A stretch of DNA of 6,127 nucleotides from CAYSHJ01 sp964589725 (GCA_964589725.1 CAZPUJ010000641.1:1-6127), one strand, 5' to 3'. Shown: positions 1-6,127, counted from the stretch's first letter. Notes: generated by a model not told the origin, from the letters alone. Numbers and translations: made by a program.

Positions 1-527
1 CAAAGACAGTCTTCGGTCGAGATCGCTGCGTTGGTGCCGGCACAGACGAGGTGAATCGGACGCTTTTCGATTTCGTCAGCCAGCAGCGCAATGACCGCGT
101 GCAAATTGTTGAAACAACCGATGAGCACTCGCTCGGCCAAACGGCAATGCCGCAGAGCCTGAGTGCCGTTCGTGGTGGTAAAGATCATGGTCTTGCCGAC
201 AACCACGCTCGGTGCGTATTTCGCCGGCGAGTTGTCGAGATCAAAGCCGGGAATCAGCTTGCCCTGCCGTTCGCCTCCCAAGATCAAGCCGGCCTTCGCA
301 CGCACGTCTTCGGGAACCGTCCCGTCGGGCGACGAGAGCTTGAATCCCGCGATCTCGGCGGCGACGGTGTGAGCCTCCTGCACGGTTTGGCACGGCAGGA
401 CGGCGGTCGCTCCGCCGGCGAGGGCTTGCGTGATCGTCGTACTAGCTCGCAGCACGTCGATCACGACAGCGACGCCGCCACGGAACGACTCTTCGCCCGC
501 GAGTTGAGGTAACAAGTGAACTTGCAG
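1..527 (-). CDS. comB: ComB-family protein (probable 2-phosphosulfolactate phosphatase), C-terminus cut by window edge
   Basis: Seen: translating the minus strand from about 527 down to 3 gives one open frame carrying the ComB hallmarks in order. These are an N-terminal strand QVHLLPQL, then GGVAVVIDVLRASTTI near residues 17-32, an ALAGGATAVLPC strand, GGERQGKLIPGFDLDNSP, the loop TTTNGTQAL, and VCAGTNAAISTEDCL at the window edge. About 175 residues are visible of a family usually 230-250 long, so roughly the last quarter lies outside. Known of the family: Mg2+-dependent hydrolysis of 2-phosphosulfolactate to sulfolactate, a cytosolic step in coenzyme M synthesis. Bacterial members often occur without that pathway, so the physiological substrate here is uncertain. 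Start: no ATG exists in this frame between the upstream TGA at 719-717 and the conserved core. CTG at 527-525 gives a start MQVHLLP that fits the family, with AAGGG at 540-536 eight bases before it. TTG at 515-513 is the alternative but would remove the first strand. TTG at 605 and GTG at 686 would add a tail unlike the family. Confidence 0.88.
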   Translation of the reverse strand, partial: MQVHLLPQLAGEESFRGGVAVVIDVLRASTTITQALAGGATAVLPCQTVQEAHTVAAEIAGFKLSSPDGTVPEDVRAKAGLILGGERQGKLIPGFDLDNSPAKYAPSVVVGKTMIFTTTNGTQALRHCRLAERVLIGCFNNLHAVIALLADEIEKRPIHLVCAGTNAAISTEDCL

Positions 528-722
528 GGTGCCAGCCCTTATTTTGCAGTGAAAAAAATTGAGGTTTGAAGGCGGAAGGACACACGACGGACGCTCGCTT
601 AGCAAGGGCTGCGGAACGAAGAATTGCGGGCTTGAGCGAGTTTGGTGGGCAGACCGCCGCGAAACGGTTTCGTTTGGTTCGCGCACCGCGTAAGCTTCGT
701 AGCCGATAAGTGCTCTTCAGGC

Positions 723-735
723 GGGAGTACATGAC
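723..735 (+). promoter_or_regulatory. Ribosome binding site and start context of the binding-protein gene
   Basis: GGGAG at 723-727 lies eight bases before the ATG at 736, a good Shine-Dalgarno spacing. An earlier ATG at 731 is followed at once by a stop (ATG ACA TGA), so 736 is the better start. The rest of the divergent intergenic region, about 528-722, has no convincing -35/-10 pair that I can identify. It holds an 8-base inverted repeat, CAGCCCTT at 533-540 and AAGGGCTG at 604-611, of unknown meaning. Confidence 0.6.
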
Positions 736-3675
736 ATGAGTGGTCCGCGACAAACTCTCTCGACAGTCACGGCTGGATCTGGACGGCTGCTGATTGCGCT
801 GGTGGTGGGATTCATCACGGCTCAGGTCGGCTTCGCGCAGAACGCGGCAACGTCCAAGCTCAACGATCAAGACTCCGCGACGCAACCTGATCCGCCGCCG
901 AAGAACGACAGTCCAAAGACCGACGCTCCGAAGACCGAGCCTTTGGATGACGCTCCGCTGCCCAAGAAAGAGGAGTTGCTGAAGAACCTGCCGTCGAAGG
1001 CCGACTTGCTCACGAAGCCGCCATTCGATTGGATCGTGCTGCAAAAGAGCGATGAGGTCTTGATCGTGAAACCGGTGCAGCCACGACCGCACACGCTGGA
1101 ATTTCTGGAGGACAAGCGGAAAGAATTTCTGAAATCGCCGACGCTGAAACGCTTGCCGAATGAATCGCCCGACCAATTCAGAGAGCGGAGCAAGCAAGCG
1201 TTCGACGAAGCTCGCAAGCAACGCGAGAAGTTCGAGTCGATCGAGGTCGAACTGCCTGACAGCACAAAGGTCTCGGAGGAGCAGGACGACTCGTCGTACC
1301 GACTGAATGTCGAGAAATTAGTCCACGAGATCATCTACCACGAAGACTTGATGCTGAAGCGAGCCGATCTGCTGCTGGAGGCTCGCGAACTGGAAGACGC
1401 CTACGAACTGCTGCTGGCTTTGGACCGCCGGCATCCCGGTTGGCCAGGCTACGAGGAACGGCTGAATCGGTTCCTGCTGATTGACGCGCAGGGCAGATTT
1501 GCTCGCGGTGAAACCGAACCGGCCTTTGTGCTGCTCGAACAAATGCACGGGCGAGTGAAAGCGGCGATCAACTCGATGGACAAATCGCGGCGCTACCAAT
1601 CGATGGGGATTGACCTCGCGAAGTGTCAGGCGGAACTCGGCAAGGTCAGTGACGCGCTCATCGAACCGGCAGTGAAAGCTCGTGACTTTCGGCAGGCTCG
1701 GTATCACCTCGCGCGATTGCTGCGTTTGGAAGCTGAGCATCCGAATGGAGCGATGTGGAAAGAGCGACTGACAGCGGAAACGAACCAATTGCTGGGCGAG
1801 GCGACACAAGCCTCGGCGGCCGGACAGCACCATCGCGCGATGATCCTGGCCGAACAAGCCGCGTTGGTCTGGCCGGCGACTCCCAGTTTAAAGAACGCGC
1901 ATCGCCAAGTTTGTTCGCGCTGGCAGACGTTGAAAGTCGGCGTGCAGCTTGTACCACCCGCGAGTTTTCCGTTCGCGACCGAAGCCGATCGACGTCGCGA
2001 ACGATTGACGCGGCTGTCGCTGTTCGAGCCGTCACGAATCGACGGCGGCGCCCGATATCGCTCGCGCTTTCTGGAAAGTTGGGAGCCAACGGATTTGGGC
2101 CGGCAAGCCGTGTTCACGCTGCGTTCCAGCCGATCGACGTGGGAATCGTCGCCGATCGTCACGGCATCGGCGGCGGTCTCGGCGTTACTCGAACGACTGC
2201 AACCCGAGTCGCCGCGCTACGACGAACGCTTGGCCAGCTTCATCGACGGCATCGCCGTGCGCGGACCGAGCGAGTTCTCCGTGAGATTCTCGCGCATCCC
2301 AGTCCGCACCGAAGCTCTCTTCAATTTTTCGCTCGGCACGGATGAGGCTTCGAGTCAGGAACTCGATCAACGCTTCCGAGTCCATTCGCAAGAAGGGCGC
2401 ACGACGACGTTTCGACGGACCTCTCTCGAACCAGACAAGGTGCTGCAACGCCACGTCGCAGAGATTGCTGAGATCGCCTACGACAGTCCCGAGAAGGCCG
2501 TGCAAGGTTTGCTCCGCGGCGAAGTCTCGATGCTGCCTAACGCGCCGGTCTGGCAACTCGACAAGTTGACCAAGGATGGCCGGTTCTTCGTGCGGAAGTA
2601 CGCCGTCCCGCAAACGCACCTGATTCAGTTTCATCCGCAAAGCCGCCCGCTGCGGAGCGCGGAGTTGCGACGGGCGTTGCTGTACAGCTTGGACCGCTCG
2701 CAAGTCTTGCGCGAGATCATACTCCACGACCTCACTGTCCGCACATTGCGCGAACCGCTGAAGAAAACCAACCTGCCCGCCAAGCTGCCTCCGGACACCG
2801 GCCTGACGTACGATCAACCCAAAGAGGAGTTGGTGTGGAACGGGTTGTCGATCACCGACGCACAATCGCGGCAGTTCACGCAACTCAGTAACGACGCCGA
2901 GTACCGCAAGGCGCTGCAATCGCTGTTCAAAAAAAGCCAGCCGGATCGTGGTCATGTCGTCACCGCGCCGTACGCGACGAACCTCTCGGCCTACGGCCCG
3001 CTGGTGTCGCCGCGCGAGGCGGACGCGGCGCTCGCCTTTGCCTTGGCGACGGCGGCCAAAAAAGGACTCGGCGGCCGGTTGCCGACGCTGCGTATGATTT
3101 GTGAACCCGAACCGGTCGCGCAAGCCGCCGCCAAACGATTGATCGAAGAATGGAAACGGATCGTCAAAGTGGAACTGATCACGCTGGCCGTTGGTCAACA
3201 GGCCAAGCGACCGCGCGACGCCATCGGACCTTTGCCAGCCGATCAACTTCCCGCCGCCTCTGGACAAGATGCCGTGACGACAGCGGAGGCGGCGAATGAA
3301 AAACCTCAACCCGCCCTAGACGATGCTCCCTGGGATTTGGCCTATCGCACCGTTCGCATGACCGAACCGATGATGGAACTGTGGCCGTTGCTGTCGCTCG
3401 ACACCGTCGCCAGTGTGCCGAGCGTCCGCTATTTACCGGATTGGCTGCGACAGGGGTTGATTGACCTCGATCGCACCGCCGACTGGACCACCACCGTGCA
3501 GACCTTGCACGAACTGCATCGCCAACTGGCCGACACGGTGCAACTGATTCCACTGTGGGAAGTGGACGACGCTTTGGTCTTCCGCAAAACGATACGTGGC
3601 ATCCCCGATCTGCCGCTGCACGGCTACCAGGATCTGGAACTGTGGATTTCCGAGCCTTGGTATCCGACGGATTGA
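736..3675 (+). CDS. Secreted ABC-type substrate-binding protein (SBP_bac_5-like) with helical TPR-like N-terminal half
   Basis: Seen: 979 residues. Residues 1-35 form a signal peptide, with arginines early, a hydrophobic core LLIALVVGFITAQVGF at about 18-33, and probable cleavage near GFAQ/N. A Pro/Lys/Asp-rich linker follows to about 95. Residues 120-395 are mostly helical, with TPR-like pairs such as ADLLLEARELEDAYELLLAL at 210-229 and a similar stretch at 352-390. From about 400 to the end the order resembles peptide/nickel-binding proteins: FLESWEPTDLGRQAVFTLRS near 443-462, VTASAAVSALLERL, RPLRSAELRRALLYSLDRSQ near 637-656 (the family's conserved 'RRALxYAIDR' block), and a C-terminal WDLAYRT and LHRQLADTVQLIPLW region. 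Known: this family captures oligopeptides, nickel or similar ligands in the periplasm for ABC importers. It is much longer than the usual 500-600 residues because of the N-terminal extension. No permease or ATPase is nearby, so an import role is an inference; a sensory or scaffold role is also possible. The next gene starts 14 bases downstream, suggesting an operon. Confidence 0.8.
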   Translation: MSGPRQTLSTVTAGSGRLLIALVVGFITAQVGFAQNAATSKLNDQDSATQPDPPPKNDSPKTDAPKTEPLDDAPLPKKEELLKNLPSKADLLTKPPFDWIVLQKSDEVLIVKPVQPRPHTLEFLEDKRKEFLKSPTLKRLPNESPDQFRERSKQAFDEARKQREKFESIEVELPDSTKVSEEQDDSSYRLNVEKLVHEIIYHEDLMLKRADLLLEARELEDAYELLLALDRRHPGWPGYEERLNRFLLIDAQGRFARGETEPAFVLLEQMHGRVKAAINSMDKSRRYQSMGIDLAKCQAELGKVSDALIEPAVKARDFRQARYHLARLLRLEAEHPNGAMWKERLTAETNQLLGEATQASAAGQHHRAMILAEQAALVWPATPSLKNAHRQVCSRWQTLKVGVQLVPPASFPFATEADRRRERLTRLSLFEPSRIDGGARYRSRFLESWEPTDLGRQAVFTLRSSRSTWESSPIVTASAAVSALLERLQPESPRYDERLASFIDGIAVRGPSEFSVRFSRIPVRTEALFNFSLGTDEASSQELDQRFRVHSQEGRTTTFRRTSLEPDKVLQRHVAEIAEIAYDSPEKAVQGLLRGEVSMLPNAPVWQLDKLTKDGRFFVRKYAVPQTHLIQFHPQSRPLRSAELRRALLYSLDRSQVLREIILHDLTVRTLREPLKKTNLPAKLPPDTGLTYDQPKEELVWNGLSITDAQSRQFTQLSNDAEYRKALQSLFKKSQPDRGHVVTAPYATNLSAYGPLVSPREADAALAFALATAAKKGLGGRLPTLRMICEPEPVAQAAAKRLIEEWKRIVKVELITLAVGQQAKRPRDAIGPLPADQLPAASGQDAVTTAEAANEKPQPALDDAPWDLAYRTVRMTEPMMELWPLLSLDTVASVPSVRYLPDWLRQGLIDLDRTADWTTTVQTLHELHRQLADTVQLIPLWEVDDALVFRKTIRGIPDLPLHGYQDLELWISEPWYPTD

Positions 3676-3689
3676 ATGTGAGACGACAA

Positions 3690-5456
3690 ATGCGAATTGC
3701 AAATTGCAAATTGAGAATTGCAAATTGGCGAGGGCCGGCCGGCGCAGCTTTAATTGGCCTTTTGCAATTTGCAATTTGCAATTTGCAATGTACTCCCGCT
3801 GCGGCGCAAACGTCCGCCGAGCCGGCCGCTCCCACTCCGGATCAATCCGCGCCGATACCGCCTGCTGCCAACCCCGCCGACAAGCCGAAGGATCCGCCCG
3901 CGGAGCCGATGATCCCGATCGAACTGCAACCGTATCGCCTGCGCGTCAGCGTGGCGTTCGACGAACATCCGTCGCTGACAACTCGATTCCGGCAAGAGGT
4001 TTTGACCGCGCTATCCGCTTGGTTGGATCGGACCTACGCGCAGATGTGGCAAGCCACGATCGAAGATAATCGCTGGCTGGCCCCGGCGAACGTCGATGGC
4101 CTGTCGCGATTGACGTGGCCACAGGTGGAAACGCGACTCGCCGATCCGCTGCTCGACAAGGCGTTCGTTGTATCGATCACGGTCGAGGGAGGACTGCTGC
4201 GGTTGTGCGGCCTGGAGTGGGATCGCCTGACGCAAACGTGCAGCGCGCGGCAAGAGCGCGCGATCGCCGACCGCCGGGCGGTGGTCAGCGAGTTGGGAGT
4301 CTTGATCCACGACCTGTTCCGTCCGTTGGTGCTGATTGAAAGCGTCGAGGGCTCGCGAGCGAATGTCCGCCTGCGCGCGGGTGAGTTCCCGCCGGGTGAT
4401 CCCTCGGCCGAACAATTGCCAAAGGGAGCCATCCTGCAACCCATCTTTCGATACCTCAACAAGCAGCGCGAAGTGCAACAAATTCAGCTCGTGCCGTGGT
4501 CGTACTTGTCGGCCGAGTCGTCCGATCGAAGCCACGGCGTCTGCACGGTTCAGACCGGACTACGGATTTCGCTGGGACGCAACACGCGCCGCTCCGAAAG
4601 TTGGGCGATTGGTCTCAGGCCCACGTTCGCCTCCACGCGGCTGCGATTGACGCCGCACAACAATCCGACCAAAGCATTGATCGGCTATCAGGTCAATCTT
4701 TTCGAGCGTCGCTGGGTGCCGGCACTTCCGCCGGATCAATCGGATGAAGCCAAACCAGCCGATGCCAATCCGACAAAGGACGCCAAGCAGGCCGAGACCA
4801 CAACACCCCCGGCGGAGAAACCCAAGGAACCACGGTTGGTGCAGGAAACGATCAAGCTGGCCGAACTGGTCACCGATCGTCGCGGTCGAGTGACGCTGCC
4901 CGCCGATCCCAACGCGCCTCTGATTTGGATGTACGTCTCCAGTGGCGGCAATATGCTCGGTCGGTTCCCGTACATTCCCGGGATCGCATCGGCGAGGACG
5001 GCCGAGTTGCCGGACGACACGCTGCGCCTGCAAGTCGAAAGCCAACTGGAACTGCTCCGCAGCGACCTGATCGACTCGGTGGCACGGCGCGCGTTGCTGA
5101 TCGCTGTTGCGAAAGGAGCGGCCAAGACCAGCGACTGGCCACGATTCGAAGAGACTCTCGTCGAGCTCGAACGCATGCCGATCGCGAAGCATTTTTTGAC
5201 GCTGCTCGACGCGATTCGAGTCGCCATGCTCAAAACGGCTCTCGATCGCAAGGACCGCGGCAACGAAAAGAAGATCACGAAGCTCTGCCAGGAATCCGCC
5301 GAGCTGATTGAACGCCACCTCAACAACGACAAGATCAAGGAACAACGCGACGACCTGATCGAACTCCGCAAGGCCGACGAAGACGCCAACGCCCCCGAAC
5401 GCAATCCCGTGCGGCCCACACGTTCACCGGCCGCCGCGACAAAAACAACCGAATAG
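3690..5456 (+). CDS. Exported protein of unknown function with a repeat-encoded signal peptide
   Basis: I do not recognise a named family. Seen: 588 residues from ATG 3690. Residues 1-39 read as a signal peptide: basic n-region (R2, K7, R9, R14), hydrophobic core AGAALIGLLQFAICNL at 17-32, and a TPAAAQ/TS cleavage zone. A Pro/Ala-rich spacer runs to about 75. Residues 80-235 look mixed alpha/beta (YRLRVSVAFDEHPSLTTRF) and 240-345 look beta-rich. A Lys/Pro/Thr-rich linker spans about 346-382. Then comes a small beta-rich segment, LVTDRRGRVTLPADPNAPL at 393-411 and GGNMLGRFPYIPG at 419-431, of the kind seen in Ig-like or carboxypeptidase-regulatory-like folds (weak). Charged helices fill 440-560, with a Pro/Thr tail. 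Start: an in-frame ATG at 3555 lies inside the upstream gene and gives no signal peptide. GTG 3678 adds only four residues. ATG 3909 would remove the export signal. No clear Shine-Dalgarno precedes 3690, so translational coupling to the stop at 3673-3675 is likely. It probably acts in the envelope alongside the upstream binding protein. Confidence 0.75.
   Translation: MRIANCKLRIANWRGPAGAALIGLLQFAICNLQCTPAAAQTSAEPAAPTPDQSAPIPPAANPADKPKDPPAEPMIPIELQPYRLRVSVAFDEHPSLTTRFRQEVLTALSAWLDRTYAQMWQATIEDNRWLAPANVDGLSRLTWPQVETRLADPLLDKAFVVSITVEGGLLRLCGLEWDRLTQTCSARQERAIADRRAVVSELGVLIHDLFRPLVLIESVEGSRANVRLRAGEFPPGDPSAEQLPKGAILQPIFRYLNKQREVQQIQLVPWSYLSAESSDRSHGVCTVQTGLRISLGRNTRRSESWAIGLRPTFASTRLRLTPHNNPTKALIGYQVNLFERRWVPALPPDQSDEAKPADANPTKDAKQAETTTPPAEKPKEPRLVQETIKLAELVTDRRGRVTLPADPNAPLIWMYVSSGGNMLGRFPYIPGIASARTAELPDDTLRLQVESQLELLRSDLIDSVARRALLIAVAKGAAKTSDWPRFEETLVELERMPIAKHFLTLLDAIRVAMLKTALDRKDRGNEKKITKLCQESAELIERHLNNDKIKEQRDDLIELRKADEDANAPERNPVRPTRSPAAATKTTE
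3695..3790. repeat. Heptamer-built inverted repeat (AATTGCA units) overlapping a gene start
   Basis: The left arm at 3695-3729 is five consecutive 7-base units: AATTGCA, AATTGCA, AATTGAG, AATTGCA, AATTGGC. The right arm at 3763-3790 is four units of the complementary TGCAATT, the last ending in G. GCC at 3757-3759 extends the pairing with GGC at 3727-3729. The arms can form a stem of about 30 base pairs with one or two interruptions, around a loop of about 27 bases that holds the 10-base palindrome GCCGGCCGGC at 3734-3743. The AT-rich arms contrast with the GC-rich surroundings. Repeats of this kind are usually intergenic in planctomycete-type genomes (from general familiarity, not checked). 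Here the repeat begins three bases after the ATG of the downstream gene and is read in frame. Confidence 0.9.
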
Positions 5457-5463
5457 CTGCCGG

Positions 5464-5481
5464 CCGCGTGTTCCCACGCGG
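5464..5481 (+). terminator. GC-rich hairpin just after the exported-protein gene, possible terminator
   Basis: CCGCGTG at 5464-5470 and CACGCGG at 5475-5481 are perfect 7-base complements around a TTCC loop. The hairpin starts eight bases after the TAG stop at 5454-5456. There is no following T-tract (AGGGTGGGACGG comes next), so it is not a standard intrinsic terminator. It could instead stabilise the transcript 3' end, or mark the junction with the IS3 remnant that begins about 25 bases later. Confidence 0.35.
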
Positions 5482-5504
5482 AGGGTGGGACGGCGTGCGA
5501 CTGC

Positions 5505-5963
5505 AAGACGGTGGCGAAGGTGATGCGTGCGGCGGGGATTCGGTCGAAGAGTTCGCGGAAGTTCCGCGTCACGACGACCGATTTGAATCACGCGCGCCCG
5601 GTGGCCAAGAACCTGTTGGCTCGGGATTTCACAACGGAGAAGGCCAGTCAGAAATGGGTGGCGGACATCACCTACATCGCGACTCTGGAAGGTTGGTTGT
5701 ACCTGGCGGCGGTGCTCGACCTGTTCACTCGCAAGGTGGTGGGCTGGTCGATGTCAGAGCCGATCGACAGCCGGTTGGTGGTCGATGCGTTGGAGATGGC
5801 CGTGTCTCGACAACTTCCCGACATCGGCTTGATCGCGCACTCGGATCGGGGCGTGCAGTACGCCAGCGAGCACTACCAACGCACGCTGACGGCTCACGGC
5901 ATCGAATGCAGCATGAGCCGCGATTGCTGGGACAACGCCCCGGCCTCCCGCCGAGCCAGTTAA
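5505..5963 (+). pseudogene. IS3-family transposase OrfB remnant, truncated at both ends
   Basis: Seen: the frame reads KTVAKVMRAAGIRSK, then WVADITYIATLEGWLYLAAV, LDLFTRKVVGWSM, HSDRGVQYASEHYQ and CWDNAP, the canonical order of an IS3-type DDE (rve) integrase core. Counting from the GTG at 5511, the first catalytic Asp is D52 in WVADITY and the second is D112 in HSDRG. Homology stops directly after DNAP: the expected 'MESFF' with the catalytic Glu is replaced by ASRRAS and a TAA at 5961-5963. The usual 'SRKGDCWDNA' also appears as SRDCWDNA, two residues short. The N-terminal helix-turn-helix part (roughly the first 100 residues of OrfB) and the OrfA frame are missing. The fragment is in the same frame as the upstream gene, separated from it by that gene's TAG. 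Without the Glu it cannot be an active transposase. Family assignment is firm; the exact left boundary is uncertain, between about 5482 and 5511. Confidence 0.88.
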
Positions 5964-5979
5964 GAGCGTCCCGACTAAC

Positions 5980-6006
5980 CGCCCGACAACCCTTCGGGCG
6001 TTTTTT
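5980..6006 (+). terminator. Rho-independent terminator
   Basis: CGCCCGA at 5980-5986 pairs perfectly with TCGGGCG at 5994-6000 around a 7-base loop and is followed at once by six T residues (6001-6006). This is the standard intrinsic terminator shape on the plus strand. It lies 16 bases after the stop of the IS3 remnant. It may have belonged to whatever occupied this site before the insertions, and now would end any read-through from the upstream operon. Confidence 0.8.
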
Positions 6007-6016
6007 GAGCACCCAG

Positions 6017-6064
6017 GTGGCCCCCTTTTACTCGCTCACGCTGGCCCCCTTTCTGACGCTCATC
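6017..6064. repeat. Two-copy 24-base tandem repeat, possible IS21-type element end
   Basis: Copy one is 6017-6040 and copy two 6041-6064. They match at 17 of 24 positions, sharing TGGCCCCCTTT and, at the same offset, CGCTCA. On the minus strand each reads as a GGGGGCCA block. IS21-family elements typically carry repeated short blocks of this style at their ends, close to a GGGGCCA-like motif. The assignment is by resemblance only, since no istA or istB coding sequence is inside the window. The 63 bases beyond it (6065-6127) contain no supportable complete gene. Confidence 0.45.
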
Positions 6065-6127
6065 ACCATACGTTTCACCTAACGACTTCGAGGCCGCCGC
6101 ATGACCGAGAGGTGACCATTCCAGGGC

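Noticed and set aside
51..512. Plus-strand open frame over the comB region
   Set aside because: The minus strand in this interval encodes clear ComB motifs; the plus frame has none.
640..722. Promoter for the binding-protein gene (TTGGTT and GATAAG-like hexamers)
   Set aside because: Matches to -35 and -10 consensus are poor and planctomycete promoters are not well described by it; too weak to annotate.
442..1221. Long minus-strand open frame overlapping the start of the binding-protein gene and the comB leader
   Set aside because: Arg/Leu/Gln-rich composition, no recognisable motif, and antisense to two well-supported genes; it is a GC-rich shadow frame.
2185..3309. A 374-codon minus-strand open frame inside the binding-protein gene
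   Set aside because: Its translation is Arg/Gln-rich without domain signals, while the plus-strand frame carries the conserved binding-protein blocks.
3555..3689. Upstream in-frame start for the exported protein
   Set aside because: It would overlap 121 bases of the preceding gene, adds 45 residues of unlikely composition and would bury the signal peptide inside the protein.
3695..3790. CRISPR-like array
   Set aside because: Units are 7 bases, contiguous and arranged as an inverted pair; there are no spacers and no cas genes.
5468..6082. Gly-rich plus-strand open frame over the transposase remnant
   Set aside because: It is a different frame from the one carrying the DDE motifs and has no homology signal that I recognise.

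Overview
The window is about 60% GC. It looks like a chromosomal segment from a planctomycete-type bacterium, with an old transposon scar at its right end. The lineage is an inference. It rests on the large secreted proteins with Pro/Lys/Ala-rich linkers, the weak Shine-Dalgarno use, a ComB-family gene, and an AATTGCA-type heptamer repeat of a kind I associate with planctomycete intergenic regions. No rRNA or other phylogenetic marker is present.

Layout from left to right. Positions 1 to about 527, minus strand: the N-terminal three quarters of a ComB-family protein (2-phosphosulfolactate phosphatase family), cut by the window edge and lacking any ATG start. Positions 528-735: a divergent intergenic region ending in a good ribosome binding site. 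Positions 736-3675, plus strand: a 979-residue secreted protein with a helical TPR-like N-terminal half and a C-terminal half resembling the peptide/nickel-type ABC transporter substrate-binding proteins (SBP_bac_5). Positions 3690-5456, plus strand, 14 bases further on: an exported protein of 588 residues and unknown function. Its signal peptide is encoded by a heptamer inverted repeat. Positions 5505-5963: a decayed IS3-family transposase fragment. Positions 5980-6006: a strong intrinsic terminator. Positions 6017-6064: a 24-base tandem repeat resembling the end of an IS21-type element that would continue past the window.

How the genes work together. The two plus-strand genes are almost contiguous and both encode envelope proteins, so they are probably co-transcribed and may act together outside the cytoplasm. 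There is no ABC permease or ATPase in the window, so a classical transport role for the binding protein cannot be assumed. comB is transcribed away from them and is probably unrelated. The right end has no intact gene; it is a place where mobile elements have landed and decayed.

The most unusual feature is the heptamer inverted repeat at 3695-3790. It is stop-free in every frame, and it appears to supply the signal peptide of the downstream gene while also being able to fold over that gene's translation start.
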